Source: Litorivicinus lipolyticus | Lineage (GTDB): Bacteria > Pseudomonadota > Gammaproteobacteria > Pseudomonadales > Litorivicinaceae | Length of the DNA: 64,000 nt | Assembly (NCBI RefSeq): GCF_009650135.1 | Contig: NZ_CP045871.1 | Coordinates: forward strand, 372,001 to 436,000 | Direction: 5' to 3' | Shown: positions 46,570 to 56,495 of the stretch, piece by piece | Numbering within the stretch: the first letter of the stretch is position 1 | Layout of the letters: each line of letters starts with the position of its first letter | Made by a program: the position numbers and the translations under genes | Notes under the pieces: generated by a model | What the model saw: the letters and a program-made list of their open reading frames with translations, nothing else | Told to the model about the DNA's origin: nothing | Databases searched by the model: none

Positions 46570-47669
46570 GTGCGCTGGATGCCATGTACATGGCCAAGGC
46601 CATTATTTTGGCCAAATCCGTTCGTCATCTGACCCGAGCCAATCCGCGCGTGGGCTGTATTTTGGTTCGCGACGGTGATGTGATCGGCGCCGGTGCGACC
46701 CAGCCGCCAGGTGGTCCGCACGCTGAAATTGTGGCCCTGAATAGTTGTCCTGATGCGCGCGGCGCGACTGCCTATGTGACCCTTGAACCCTGTTCGCATA
46801 CCGGTCGCACCCCGCCGTGCGTGGATGCCCTGATCAAAGCTGCGGTGATCCGGGTCGTGGTGGCTTGTGTCGACCCCAACCCGAAAGTCAACGGTGCCGG
46901 CCTGGAGCGCTTGCGCAGCGCCGGTATCCGCGTCGATATCGGCGTGCTCGAAAGCCAGGCCCGGGCCCTTAACCCCGGCTTTAACCGCCGCATGCGTGGT
47001 GGGCTGCCGTTTGTGCGGCTGAAGTTGGCGATGTCGCTGGACGGCGCGACTGCGATGGCCAACGGCCAGTCCAAGTGGATCACCGGGCCGATGGCACGGC
47101 GTCAGGTCCAGCGCATGCGCGCCCGCGCCGGGGCGGTGATTACGGGCGTCGGTACCGTCGTTGCGGATAATCCGAGCCTGAATGTGCGGTGGGATGAAAC
47201 GGACCTGGATCCGGGTCCGCTGTTGCCGTCGGATCAGCCGCTGCGTGTGGTAATGGACCGCAGCGGACGCACGCCACTCGATGCCCAGCTTTTTAAAATA
47301 CCTGGCCCGGTGATGATCATCAGCCAATCCGCGAGCGGCCCGACCCAGCAAGCCTGGGCCGATTGCGGTGCGCAGGTGGTGATGTTGACGGCGGTCACGC
47401 CGGCGACCGTGTTGGCTGAATTGGCCGATGCAGGCGTCAACGAGGTCATGGTCGAGGCCGGGCCGACCCTGGCGGGTGCTTGGATGGACGCGGGGTTGGT
47501 GGATCGTTTGGTGGTTTTTCAAGCGCCGCTCTTGATGGGAAGCCAGACAAGGCCTTTAATGCACACCCCCAATTGGACTGAGCTGTCCGACGCCGTCCGT
47601 TTACAACTGATTGAGTCCCGGGCCATCGGCACCGATCGCTGCCTAGAATACAGTGTGGAGAAAGCATGA
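46566..47669 (+). CDS. ribD: Bifunctional riboflavin biosynthesis deaminase/reductase RibD
   Basis: Catalyses the second and third steps of riboflavin synthesis. 367 residues: N-terminal deaminase with zinc ligands in GPHAEIVAL and [12 protein letters not shown]-terminal NADPH reductase ([22 protein letters not shown]). GTG start overlaps the nrdR stop. Stop overlaps the ribBX start. Confidence 0.96.
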   Translation: MSALDAMYMAKAIILAKSVRHLTRANPRVGCILVRDGDVIGAGATQPPGGPHAEIVALNSCPDARGATAYVTLEPCSHTGRTPPCVDALIKAAVIRVVVACVDPNPKVNGAGLERLRSAGIRVDIGVLESQARALNPGFNRRMRGGLPFVRLKLAMSLDGATAMANGQSKWITGPMARRQVQRMRARAGAVITGVGTVVADNPSLNVRWDETDLDPGPLLPSDQPLRVVMDRSGRTPLDAQLFKIPGPVMIISQSASGPTQQAWADCGAQVVMLTAVTPATVLAELADAGVNEVMVEAGPTLAGAWMDAGLVDRLVVFQAPLLMGSQTRPLMHTPNWTELSDAVRLQLIESRAIGTDRCLEYSVEKA

Positions 47670-48790
47670 AACTGAACAGCATTGAAGAGCTGATCGACGA
47701 CATTCGCATGGGTCGAATGGTCATTTTGATGGATGACGAAGACCGCGAAAACGAAGGTGACCTGGTCATGAGCGCCTCGCATTGCCGTCCCGAAGATATC
47801 AATTTCATGGCCCGCGAAGGCCGTGGGTTGATTTGTTTGACGTTGACGCGTGACCGGTGTGAACAGCTGAACTTGCCGCTGATGGTGGGTGATAACGGCA
47901 GCGGCCATGGGACCAATTTCACGCTCTCGATCGAAGCGGCTGACGGCGTCACCACCGGCATCAGTGCAGCCGATCGTGCGCGCACGGTGTTGGCGGCCGT
48001 TGGCCCTAACGCAAAGCCTGCGGATATTGTCCAGCCCGGTCATATTTTCCCGCTGATGGCCCAGGACGGCGGCGTCTTGAACCGCGCCGGCCACACCGAA
48101 GCGGGCTGTGATTTGACGCGCCTAGCCGGTGTTGCTCCGGCCAGCGTTATCGTTGAGATCATGAACGAAGACGGCAGCATGGCGCGGCGGCCGGATTTGG
48201 AAGTGTTTGCTGAAAAACACGGCTTGAAGATCGGCACCATTGCGGACTTGATCCATTACCGCACGGTCCACGAACAGACCATCGAACGCGTGCGTGACGA
48301 CAGCCTGGTCACGGTCTACGGCACCTTCCGAGCGATCACCTACAAAGACCATGTTCAAGGCGGCACGCACCTGGCTTTGATCAAGGGCGAGCCAAGTGCG
48401 GACACGCCGACGTTGACGCGGGTCCACGTGCCCGATCCGATTCGTGACCTGCTGTCGGCCGATCCGACCACGGTCAACAACTGGTCACTGTCGGCGGCGA
48501 TGCAGGCGGTTCAGGCGGACGAAGGCCCGGGCGTGATTGTGCTGCTAGAAAATTGGGAAACCGAAAGCCTAGAAGAGCGCTTCGCCAACTACTTTGACAA
48601 TACACCGAAGCCGGCGATCGCCCCGCGCGTGATGCCTTATTTGGGGATTGGCACCGGTTCTCAGATCCTTCGGGATGTCGGTGTCGGCAAGATGCGGTTA
48701 TTATCGACCCCAATGAAATTCCCAGCGATTTCGGGCTTCGAGCTCGAAGTGGTTGAATACATTAAATGGCAGGAGCAAGACCCCTCATGA
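47666..48790 (+). CDS. ribB: DHBP synthase with inactive GTP cyclohydrolase II-like domain (RibBX type)
   Basis: Makes 3,4-dihydroxy-2-butanone 4-phosphate from ribulose 5-phosphate. 374 residues. The N-terminal domain (1-205) is intact with [25 protein letters not shown]. The C-terminal domain follows GTP cyclohydrolase II ([12 protein letters not shown]) but lacks the zinc cysteines: the expected ECLTGDxFxSxRCDC stretch reads [19 protein letters not shown] complete RibA is encoded 2 kb downstream, so this domain need not be catalytic. Confidence 0.93.
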   Translation: MKLNSIEELIDDIRMGRMVILMDDEDRENEGDLVMSASHCRPEDINFMAREGRGLICLTLTRDRCEQLNLPLMVGDNGSGHGTNFTLSIEAADGVTTGISAADRARTVLAAVGPNAKPADIVQPGHIFPLMAQDGGVLNRAGHTEAGCDLTRLAGVAPASVIVEIMNEDGSMARRPDLEVFAEKHGLKIGTIADLIHYRTVHEQTIERVRDDSLVTVYGTFRAITYKDHVQGGTHLALIKGEPSADTPTLTRVHVPDPIRDLLSADPTTVNNWSLSAAMQAVQADEGPGVIVLLENWETESLEERFANYFDNTPKPAIAPRVMPYLGIGTGSQILRDVGVGKMRLLSTPMKFPAISGFELEVVEYIKWQEQDPS

Positions 48791-49263
48791 GCGAGATCCA
48801 AACGCTGAATGGCGACTTCACCAATGTTCAAGGCAACTACGCCATCGCAGTCGGCCGCTTTAACGAGTTTGTGGTCGACTCTTTGGTCAGCGGCGCCATT
48901 GACGCCCTGGTCCGCCATGGCGTTGATCGCGGTGACATCACCATCGCCAAAGCACCGGGCGCATACGAGCTGCCGCTGGTGTGTCAGAGCCTAGCGAACA
49001 CCGGTAAATTCGACGCGGTGATTGCAATCGGTGCGGTCATTCGTGGCGGCACCCCGCATTTCGAATACGTGTCCGGCCCGGTCGCCGCCGCCCTCGGCAG
49101 CATCAGCCTGGACACCGGCGTGCCGGTTATCTTTGGCGTGCTAACCGTTGACAGCATCGAGCAGGCGATTGAACGGGCGGGCACTAAAGCCGGCAACAAG
49201 GGCGCTGATGCGGCCATGACTGCTATGGAAATGGTGTCGTTGCTGAGCCAAATTGATGACTGA
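48787..49263 (+). CDS. ribH: 6,7-dimethyl-8-ribityllumazine synthase
   Basis: Condenses DHBP with the pyrimidine product of RibD. 158 residues from ATG 48787, which overlaps the ribBX stop (ATGA). Family segments: [60 protein letters not shown]. Overlaps nusB by 8 bp. Confidence 0.96.
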   Translation: MSEIQTLNGDFTNVQGNYAIAVGRFNEFVVDSLVSGAIDALVRHGVDRGDITIAKAPGAYELPLVCQSLANTGKFDAVIAIGAVIRGGTPHFEYVSGPVAAALGSISLDTGVPVIFGVLTVDSIEQAIERAGTKAGNKGADAAMTAMEMVSLLSQIDD

Positions 49264-49696
49264 GGGCGTAAAACCAGCAGCCCGTCACCGCGCACGTGAA
49301 CTGGCCCTGCAGGCACTCTATCAATGGCAATTATCCGGTTATGACGCCAGCAATGCCGAAGCGCGTTTTCGTGCCCAAAATCATCTGGGCAAGGCCGACC
49401 CGGGCTATTTTCATGAAGTCTATAAAGGCGTATCGGGCGACAGCGCTAAGCTTGACGCCATTTTGGCGCCTTACCTTGAGCGGCCGGTCAAAGACGTCGA
49501 TGCGGTGGCGCTGAACGTGCTGCGTATCGCGACCTGGGAGTTGTCCGAGCGGATTGACGTGCCCTACAAAGTGGTATTGAACGAGGCGGTCGATTTAACC
49601 AAGCGCTTTGGGGCCTCCGATGCCCACAAGTTCGTCAACGGCGTGCTCGATAAATTGGCGGCGCAACTGCGTCCGGTCGAGTTCAGCGCCAAATAA
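49256..49696 (+). CDS. nusB: Transcription antitermination factor NusB
   Basis: RNA-binding factor for rRNA antitermination with NusE. 146 residues, all-helical; [19 protein letters not shown] at the N-terminus and [27 protein letters not shown] at the C-terminus are diagnostic. Start inside the 3' end of ribH. Followed directly by pgpA; the thiL gene often found between them is absent. Confidence 0.95.
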   Translation: MTEGVKPAARHRARELALQALYQWQLSGYDASNAEARFRAQNHLGKADPGYFHEVYKGVSGDSAKLDAILAPYLERPVKDVDAVALNVLRIATWELSERIDVPYKVVLNEAVDLTKRFGASDAHKFVNGVLDKLAAQLRPVEFSAK

Positions 49697-50163
49697 TGCG
49701 GCTTATTCCCGCGCACCCGGTGCACTGGCTGGCGGTTGGGCTGGGCTCTGGCCTGACCAAAACCATGCCAGGCACCTTTGGCACCGTCGGTGGCATGGTC
49801 GCGTTTATACCGGCGCTGTGGTTGACCGATGTGTGGGTCGCTATTTGGGTCTTGTTGGGTGCCTTGGTGGGGCCGTGGATTTGTGGCAAAACCGCCCGCG
49901 ACCTAAATTGCGGTGATCACGGCAGCATCGTCTGGGACGAGTGGGCAGGTATCTGGATCGCATTGGCGGTGGCGCCGCCATCGATTGGCGCTTGGATTGT
50001 CGCTTTTGTTCTGTTTCGAATTTTCGACATCTTTAAGCCCTGGCCGATTAATCGGCTCGAACGCCTCAAGCCGGTCGGCGTGGGGATCATGGCGGACGAC
50101 CTGTTGGCCGGTGTTTTTGCCGCCGCCGGTGTCGTCGGACTAGCCCAATTGGGCCTGGTCTAG
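49696..50163 (+). CDS. pgpA: Phosphatidylglycerophosphatase A
   Basis: Inner-membrane phosphatase producing phosphatidylglycerol. 155 residues with four helices and family motifs GLGSGLTKTMPGTFGT, DHGSIVWDEWAG and LFRIFDIFKPWPI. ATG overlaps the nusB TAA. Confidence 0.95.
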   Translation: MRLIPAHPVHWLAVGLGSGLTKTMPGTFGTVGGMVAFIPALWLTDVWVAIWVLLGALVGPWICGKTARDLNCGDHGSIVWDEWAGIWIALAVAPPSIGAWIVAFVLFRIFDIFKPWPINRLERLKPVGVGIMADDLLAGVFAAAGVVGLAQLGLV

Positions 50164-50210
50164 CCCCTCGGTCCGAGTCGGCGCCGGCACTGGCCGTCGA
50201 CACTGACCGG

Positions 50211-50849
50211 ATGACACTACCGAAGGCTGCCATCCTACTGGCACTCCCGATCGCGGGTATGGTCGCGGCGCAGCCTTTGTGGGTGGGCCAGCTGGGCGAT
50301 GCGGCGCTGGTCGAACTGGACGGTACCTTGCATTCGTTGCAGCGTGGCGAGGTCGTGGCGGACATGGAGTTGCTGGCATTGGGCGAGCAACTGCAGCTGC
50401 GTTGGCAAGGCCAGTTACTGACGCTGGGACTGGCGGCGGCGCGTGCTCCGGCTGTGCAAAAAACGCGACTAACGTTGGAAAATCAAGGCGGCGGCTTTCA
50501 GGTCGCAGGCCGCATCGACGGGCGCGCGGTCGACTGGATGATCGACACCGGGGCGACCGAGGTGGTGATTAGTGAATCCTTAGCGGCGACGCTGGGCATT
50601 CAACCGCATCCGCGCGCCGCCCAGGTTAATACCGCCGCGGGCATGGTTCAGGGTCGACCGGCGTCGCTTGCGCGAATACAGATCGATCAGTGGGTGTTGA
50701 CGGATGTGGCCGCGATCGTTTTGCCGGGTGATTATCCCGCGCGGCCGCTGTTGGGCCTCAGCGCATTGGCCCGATTTAAGATTCAGTTGCGTGCCAACAA
50801 GATGGTGCTGGAACCCATTCAAGGCAGTGGTATCATTCGCTCCCGCTAA
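50211..50849 (+). CDS. Exported retropepsin-like aspartic protease (TIGR02281-type)
   Basis: 212 residues: signal peptide or anchor ([20 protein letters not shown]), a short linker domain, then a single-lobed aspartic protease fold with [21 protein letters not shown] around residue 105-125 and [15 protein letters not shown] near the end. Such proteins act as dimers. Physiological substrate unknown. It sits between pgpA and ribA on the same strand. Confidence 0.85.
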   Translation: MTLPKAAILLALPIAGMVAAQPLWVGQLGDAALVELDGTLHSLQRGEVVADMELLALGEQLQLRWQGQLLTLGLAAARAPAVQKTRLTLENQGGGFQVAGRIDGRAVDWMIDTGATEVVISESLAATLGIQPHPRAAQVNTAAGMVQGRPASLARIQIDQWVLTDVAAIVLPGDYPARPLLGLSALARFKIQLRANKMVLEPIQGSGIIRSR

Positions 50850-50860
50850 AGGAGCTTGCG

Positions 50861-51454
50861 TTGATCACCTACGTCGAAACCTGCCAACTTCCCACCCAGT
50901 TCGGTGTCTTCGAGATGCACGGTTTTAGTGAGTCTGTGAACGGCCAGACCAAGGAACATGTGGTCTTGACCATGGGTGCCGTGAACACACCGGAGCCGGT
51001 GCTGGCGCGGGTTCACTCCGAGTGTTTGACCGGCGACGGCCTGTTTAGTTTGCGCTGTGACTGTGGCCCGCAACTGGAAGGCGCGATGGCGGCGATTGCT
51101 GAGGCCGGTCGTGGTGCGCTGTTTTACCTGCGCCAGGAAGGCCGCGGCATTGGTTTGATGAATAAAATTCGCGCGTATCACCTGCAAGACGGCGGAGCCG
51201 ACACCGTTGAGGCCAACGAGGCGTTGGGTTTTGGCGCCGACCTGCGTGATTACGCCATTGTCGAACCCATGGCCTCGCATTTGGGTATCACCCAGGTGCG
51301 GTTGTTGACCAACAACCCGCGCAAGATTGATGCGCTGTCTGGGATGGGCATTGAGGTGGTCGCGCGGGTGCCGCTTAAAAAGGGCCACAACCGCCACAAT
51401 GAACGCTATTTGGCGACCAAGGGCGACCGCCTAGGTCATCTGTTTAACGACTAA
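50861..51454 (+). CDS. ribA: GTP cyclohydrolase II
   Basis: Opens the GTP ring to start riboflavin synthesis. 197 residues with the zinc site [31 protein letters not shown] and [14 protein letters not shown] start with AAAGGAG 8 bp upstream. It supplies the activity missing from the C-terminal half of RibBX. Convergent 11-bp overlap with dxs. Confidence 0.96.
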   Translation: MITYVETCQLPTQFGVFEMHGFSESVNGQTKEHVVLTMGAVNTPEPVLARVHSECLTGDGLFSLRCDCGPQLEGAMAAIAEAGRGALFYLRQEGRGIGLMNKIRAYHLQDGGADTVEANEALGFGADLRDYAIVEPMASHLGITQVRLLTNNPRKIDALSGMGIEVVARVPLKKGHNRHNERYLATKGDRLGHLFND

Positions 51455-53330
51455 GTGCCGCCAAGCGCTGGTCGATGGCGGCGCTGATGCCGGCGCTGTC
51501 CAGGCCGACCGATGCGTACATGGCGTCGGCTTTGCCGCCTTCCAAGTAACTGTCCGGTAAACCCAGCACCAGGGTTGGCGTGTTCAGGTTCATCGACGCT
51601 AGGGCCTCGAGCACGGCCGAGCCGGCGCCGCCCATTTGGGCATGGTCCTCTAAGGTGACCAGCAAGTCGTGTGACGCCGCGGCGGCGCGCACGGCACCTT
51701 CATCCATCGGTTTGACCCAACGCATGTCGATCAGGCTGTAGCCGCGTGCTTGGCACAGCTGCGTGGCCTGGTGCAGCAAGGTGCCAAACGCCAACACGGC
51801 GACGCCGCGCCCGGACAGGCGTGTGATGGCCTCGCCGACCGCCAGGGCGTCCAGTGAGCTGCCGGCGGCGGCACCGATGCCGGCACCGCGCGGGTAGCGC
51901 ACGGCGGCCGGGCCGGGGTGCTGGTAGGCCGCATTGAGCAAGCCGCGGGCATCGGTTTCGTCCGACGGCGTTGCGATCAAAAGCCCCGGAATCGTGCGCA
52001 AAAAAGCGGTGTCGTAAACGCCGGCATGGGTCGGGCCGTCCTCGCCGACCAGGCCGGCGCGGTCAATTGCAAAGGTCACATCCAGGTCTTGGATGGCGAC
52101 ATCGTGAATCAGTTGATCGTAGCCGCGCTGTAAAAAGGTCGAATAAATCGCCAGTACCGGCTTCAGCCCTTCGCAGGCAAAGCCGGCGGCCAGCGTGACG
52201 CTGTGTTGTTCGCAGATGGCGACGTCGTGGTAACGCTTGGGGTAGCGCTCGCTAAATGCGACCAAGCCCGAGCCCTCGCGCATGGCCGGCGTGATCGTCA
52301 GCAAACGCGGATCGGCGGCGGCTTGATCCAGCGCCCATTGGCCGAACACCTGACTGAAAGTCGGCTTGCTCGGCGCGCTGTCGGCGGCCGGCTTGGGGTC
52401 GATTTTGGTGATGGCGTGATACTTGATCGGGTTGCTTTCGGCGGGTTGGAAGCCGCAGCCCTTTTGCGTCACCAGGTGTAAAAAATTCGGTCCCGGACGG
52501 TTAGTCAGCGTATCAATCGCATTCAGCAGTTGGCCCATGTCGTGGCCATCGATCGGGCCGATGTAATTCCAGCCCATGGCTTCGAACAACGACGCCGGCG
52601 AAATCAGGCTTTTGACCTGTTCTTCGGTTTTCTTGGCCAACTCGGCTGCCGGTGGAATGATTTCCAGCAGTTTGCGGGCGTCATCGCGCATGCGGCTGTA
52701 GGCTTTGGAGCTCAGCAGTTGGGCCAGATAATTCGACAACCCGCCGACACTTTGGCTGATCGACATATCGTTGTCGTTAAGCACCACTAGCATATTGGCC
52801 CGTGTCGTGCCGCCGTGGGCGAGTGCTTCAAAGGCCATGCCCGCGGTCAGTGCGCCGTCGCCAATCACCGACACCACACGCCGCGGTTCGCCTTTTTGCT
52901 GGGCGGCCAAGGCCATGCCCAGTCCGGCGCTGATGCTGGTGGACGAATGACCGACGCCAAAGGTGTCGTACTCGCTCTCGTGGCGCGCGGGGAATGCCGC
53001 CAAACCGCCGGACTGACGAATGCTGGGCATCTGTTCACGGCGGCCGGTCAAAATTTTGTGCGGGTAGGCTTGGTGGCCGACATCCCACAGCAGTCGGTCG
53101 TGCGGGGTATCCAGCAAGTAATGCAGCGCGACCGTCAGTTCGACCACGCCGAGGCCGGCACCAAAGTGACCGCCGGATTGGCCGACGCTATACAGCAGGT
53201 AGGCGCGCAGCTCGTCGGCTAGGGTACCAAGTTGGGCACGTGACAATGCCCGCAGCGCATCCGGGGTCGAGGCTGAGTCAAGCAATGGCGTCGATGGACG
53301 CTGAAGTGGTATCTGGTGAAAGATCCGCAT
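51444..53330 (-). CDS. dxs: 1-deoxy-D-xylulose-5-phosphate synthase
   Basis: Thiamine-diphosphate enzyme for the first step of the MEP isoprenoid pathway. 628 residues: [14 protein letters not shown] and the N-terminal ThDP-binding domain, [15 protein letters not shown] in the transketolase pyrimidine domain, and a C-terminal domain. The gene is last in the leftward xseB-ispA-dxs series, 48 bp after ispA. Confidence 0.97.
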   Translation of the reverse strand: MRIFHQIPLQRPSTPLLDSASTPDALRALSRAQLGTLADELRAYLLYSVGQSGGHFGAGLGVVELTVALHYLLDTPHDRLLWDVGHQAYPHKILTGRREQMPSIRQSGGLAAFPARHESEYDTFGVGHSSTSISAGLGMALAAQQKGEPRRVVSVIGDGALTAGMAFEALAHGGTTRANMLVVLNDNDMSISQSVGGLSNYLAQLLSSKAYSRMRDDARKLLEIIPPAAELAKKTEEQVKSLISPASLFEAMGWNYIGPIDGHDMGQLLNAIDTLTNRPGPNFLHLVTQKGCGFQPAESNPIKYHAITKIDPKPAADSAPSKPTFSQVFGQWALDQAAADPRLLTITPAMREGSGLVAFSERYPKRYHDVAICEQHSVTLAAGFACEGLKPVLAIYSTFLQRGYDQLIHDVAIQDLDVTFAIDRAGLVGEDGPTHAGVYDTAFLRTIPGLLIATPSDETDARGLLNAAYQHPGPAAVRYPRGAGIGAAAGSSLDALAVGEAITRLSGRGVAVLAFGTLLHQATQLCQARGYSLIDMRWVKPMDEGAVRAAAASHDLLVTLEDHAQMGGAGSAVLEALASMNLNTPTLVLGLPDSYLEGGKADAMYASVGLDSAGISAAIDQRLAALSR

Positions 53331-53378
53331 AGTTTCCTTCCGATCAGGGCGCGATGGTACCTAAATGCGCCCCAAAGA

Positions 53379-54263
53379 TCAGGCGTTGCGTTGCGATAAT
53401 CGCGCAACAATCGCCAGTATCGGAGCAGGATTGGGCAGGCTAGAGGCCAGGCTGTTGACCCCGCTTAGCATGTCGTCAACCAAGGCCTGGGATTCAGCCA
53501 CACCTAACAAGGTCACAAAGGTTGATTTGTTTTGATCGTGATCCGACCCGGCCGGCTTGCCCAGCGCCTCGGTGCTGGCGGTGACGTCCAAAACATCGTC
53601 CTGGACTTGGAACGCCAGACCCAGTGTTTGGCCGATTTGGATCAGCGTATCCAGTTGCATGGGGTCCGCATTGGCACTGAGTCCACCGATTTCACAACAG
53701 GCCCGGATCAGTGCGCCGGTCTTACGGCTGTGCATCAGTTCTAGTTGATCCAGCCCAGTGGACTGGTTTTCGGCCAGTAAATCCAACGACTGTCCGTCGA
53801 CCATGCCGGCGCCACCGGCAGCGCGCGCAAGCGCGGTAACGCTGGCGGCCAGTTGGCCTTGGGCCAGCAGCGGCCAGGCCGGGTCGGCCAGGGCTTCGAA
53901 GGCCAACGCCTGCAACGCATCCCCGGCCAAAATAGCGTGCGCCTCGCCGTGGGCGATATGGCAGCTGGGTTGACCACGGCGCAAATCGTCATCGTCCATG
54001 GCCGGCAAGTCATCGTGAATCAGTGAATAGGTGTGGATGCACTCAATCGCGATCGCAGCGCGATCGCCCAAGGCCGGGTCCATGCCCAAGGCTTGGCAGC
54101 TGGCCCACACCAGCGCCGGGCGCAGCGCTTTGCTCGGCGCCTGCAGGCTGTATTGGATCGCATCGCCAAGCGCCAGTGACTGGTTGCCCAGGCGCCCCAA
54201 CGCGGCCGTCAACAGCGGCGCAATGCGCTGCTGCGCGAGGGCCAAGGGGTCTGTGTTATTCAC
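53379..54263 (-). CDS. ispA: Farnesyl/geranyl diphosphate synthase
   Basis: Chain-elongating prenyltransferase giving farnesyl diphosphate. 294 residues with the first Asp-rich motif LIHDDLPAMDDDDLRRG and the second FQVQDDVLDVTAS. Overlaps the xseB 3' end by 8 bp. Confidence 0.96.
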   Translation of the reverse strand: MNNTDPLALAQQRIAPLLTAALGRLGNQSLALGDAIQYSLQAPSKALRPALVWASCQALGMDPALGDRAAIAIECIHTYSLIHDDLPAMDDDDLRRGQPSCHIAHGEAHAILAGDALQALAFEALADPAWPLLAQGQLAASVTALARAAGGAGMVDGQSLDLLAENQSTGLDQLELMHSRKTGALIRACCEIGGLSANADPMQLDTLIQIGQTLGLAFQVQDDVLDVTASTEALGKPAGSDHDQNKSTFVTLLGVAESQALVDDMLSGVNSLASSLPNPAPILAIVARLSQRNA

Positions 54264-54462
54264 TGGGTGCGTCGTCGCCTTCGTTCATCAACTGGCTGAT
54301 GCGCTGCTCGGCTTGGTTGAGCAGCGTCGAACACTGCTTTGACAGCGCCATGCCTTGTTCAAAGGCGGCCATGGCCTCGGCCAGCGGCACGTCGCCGCTT
54401 TCTAGGCGCGTCACCAAGCTTTCTAGTTGATCAAGTTGTTGTTCAAAACTGGGCTCGCTCAT
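54256..54462 (-). CDS. xseB: Exodeoxyribonuclease VII small subunit
   Basis: 68 residues from ATG 54462 (MSEPSFEQQLDQLESLVTRLESGDVPLAEAMAAFEQGM), a two-helix coiled coil that binds the large subunit XseA, which is not in the window. The open frame 30 bp further upstream is not needed. First gene of xseB-ispA-dxs. Confidence 0.94.
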   Translation of the reverse strand: MSEPSFEQQLDQLESLVTRLESGDVPLAEAMAAFEQGMALSKQCSTLLNQAEQRISQLMNEGDDAPSE

Positions 54463-54617
54463 GCGGATTCCTGCGCTAAAAAATCTGCGCACACAGTAGC
54501 CGCTTTGGTCTGAGCGCTCAACGCGCGGACTTCAGATTTTGGCGTGCCGGCCGATAGCCTAACTAATTGCTAAAACCAACTAGACTGTTGTGGCATCAAC
54601 AACGAAGGGAATAATCA

Positions 54618-55382
54618 GTGGACATAGCCTCCTTACTTGGCATGTTAGGTGCTTTTGCGATCGTCTTGGCAGCCATCTTTTTGGGTGGTTCGGCCGGTAT
54701 GTTTATGAACATCCCCTCGCTGCTGATCGTGATCGGCGGCTCGCTGTTTGTGGTTTTGATTAAATTTCCGTTGGGCCAGTTTTTGGGCGCAATCAGCGTC
54801 GCCGCGAAAGCCTTCATGTTTAAAATGGCGACGGTTGAAGAGCTGATCGACGAAGTCGTTGAGTTGGCGAACTTGGCGCGCAAGGGCGGTTTGTTGGCGC
54901 TGGAATCGGTCGAGGTCTCGCACCCCTTTATGAAAAAAGGCGTCCAGATGTTGGTCGACGGTTTCGACGAGGCCGTGGTCCGAGAAATGTTAGAAAAGGA
55001 CATCCGCCTGTCCGCCGACCGCCACGGCTGGGGCAGCAAGGTATTTTTGGCGATCGGCGACGTCGGCCCAGCCATGGGCATGATTGGCACCTTGATCGGG
55101 CTGGTTCAAATGCTGGCCAACATGTCGGACCCCAAATCGATCGGTCCGGCGATGGCGGTGGCGCTGTTGACGACCCTGTATGGCGCGATGCTGGCGACCA
55201 TGGTGGCGCTGCCGATGGCGGATAAGCTGGAGCTGCGTCGGGACGAAGAAAAACGTGCAAAAACCTTGATTCTGGATGGCTTGCTGGCGATTCAGGCGGG
55301 TCAAAATCCGCGCATTATTGAGTCGCTGCTGCGCACCTACTTGCCCGGCAAGAAACAAGAAGCCCAGGAAGCCGCGGCTTAA
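54618..55382 (+). CDS. pomA: Flagellar stator protein PomA (MotA family, Na+ type)
   Basis: Four-helix stator subunit. 254 residues, GTG start with AAGGGA upstream. Helices at about 8-25, 32-50, 150-170 and 183-203; family segments GDVGPAMGMIGTLIGLVQMLANM and the cytoplasmic loop with charged residues. Pairs with PomB by TAATG overlap. It resembles the Na+-driven PomA more than H+-type MotA. Confidence 0.9.
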   Translation: MDIASLLGMLGAFAIVLAAIFLGGSAGMFMNIPSLLIVIGGSLFVVLIKFPLGQFLGAISVAAKAFMFKMATVEELIDEVVELANLARKGGLLALESVEVSHPFMKKGVQMLVDGFDEAVVREMLEKDIRLSADRHGWGSKVFLAIGDVGPAMGMIGTLIGLVQMLANMSDPKSIGPAMAVALLTTLYGAMLATMVALPMADKLELRRDEEKRAKTLILDGLLAIQAGQNPRIIESLLRTYLPGKKQEAQEAAA

Positions 55383-56494
55383 TGGCGACCGAAGAAGAAT
55401 GCGATTGCCCCGCGGGCATTCCAGCCTGGGTCATGACCTTTGCCGATCTGATGTCGCTGCTGATGTGCTTTTTCGTGCTGTTGCTGTCGTTTTCCGAAAT
55501 GGACGTGCTCAAATTTAAGCAGCTGATGGGGTCGGTCAAATTCGCCTTTGGTGTCCAGTCCGAGATCGAAGCCAAGGCCATCCCCAAAGGCACCAGCATC
55601 ATTGCTCAGGAATTCTCGCCGGGCACGCCGCGGCCGACCCCGGCGCCCACCGTTCAGCAGCAAACCACGCGAACCGACTTATCGACGCTGGACATTCCGC
55701 CGCCGACGTCCGAGACCGCGCCCAAGCAAAGTGAAAAAGCCAGCGCCGAAGATTCGGCGGACGGGCGCGAGAGCAAGTCGCCAAACGACAGCGAGGTGCC
55801 GGTGGACAGTGTCGAAAGCAGCACGGCCGCGGCCGAGGGTGCGGCGCCTTCGGTGCTAGACGTCGACACCACCGACCCCGAATCCGAAGAGTTAGAACGT
55901 GGGGGCTTGCGCAAACAACTGGTGTTGCAGACCGAAACCGATAAGAAAGCGATTGACCAAGCCTTGAGCCAGGAAATCCGTGATGGCTTGGTCGAAGTCG
56001 AAACCGAAGGTCGAAAGATCATTATTCGCGTCAACGAGCGAAATTCGTTTGACCCGGGGCGAGCGGACGTCAACCCGCGCTTTATTCCGGTGCTGCGCAA
56101 GATCCGCGAGATGCTCGGCATTACGCCGGGCACCGTGCGTATCGAGGGCCACACCGATGGCCGTTCCAGCACCGGCGTTTTTCGCAACGAGCTGGAACTG
56201 AGTGCGATGCGCGCGAATGCGGTCGCCGGCGAACTGTTGGCTGGCCGGGTACTGGATGTGACGCGCTTCTCGGTGGTCGGCCAAGGCAGTTCGTTACTGC
56301 GCGCGAATGGCCTGGGACCGGATGCCTTGGCGGCCAACCGCCGGGTTGAAATTATCGTTGATCAGGGCATTGGGGTCGGCAATATTCGCGGGCAAAATAT
56401 TGACGCGGCGGCGTCCACCGACCGCCGTATTCGTGACGACCAAGACCCGCGCCTACGCAGCCGCTTTCAGCTCGGATCCGACGAAATATTCTAG
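55382..56494 (+). CDS. pomB: Flagellar stator protein PomB (MotB family)
   Basis: 370 residues: one N-terminal membrane helix with the ion-binding Asp in VMTFADLMSLLMCFFVLLLSF, a long acidic linker (about 75-190, much longer than in E. coli MotB), and a C-terminal OmpA-like peptidoglycan-binding domain (IEGHTDGRSS, RANAVAGELL, ANRRVEIIV). No other flagellar gene lies in the window. Confidence 0.92.
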   Translation: MATEEECDCPAGIPAWVMTFADLMSLLMCFFVLLLSFSEMDVLKFKQLMGSVKFAFGVQSEIEAKAIPKGTSIIAQEFSPGTPRPTPAPTVQQQTTRTDLSTLDIPPPTSETAPKQSEKASAEDSADGRESKSPNDSEVPVDSVESSTAAAEGAAPSVLDVDTTDPESEELERGGLRKQLVLQTETDKKAIDQALSQEIRDGLVEVETEGRKIIIRVNERNSFDPGRADVNPRFIPVLRKIREMLGITPGTVRIEGHTDGRSSTGVFRNELELSAMRANAVAGELLAGRVLDVTRFSVVGQGSSLLRANGLGPDALAANRRVEIIVDQGIGVGNIRGQNIDAAASTDRRIRDDQDPRLRSRFQLGSDEIF

Positions 56495-56495
56495 C

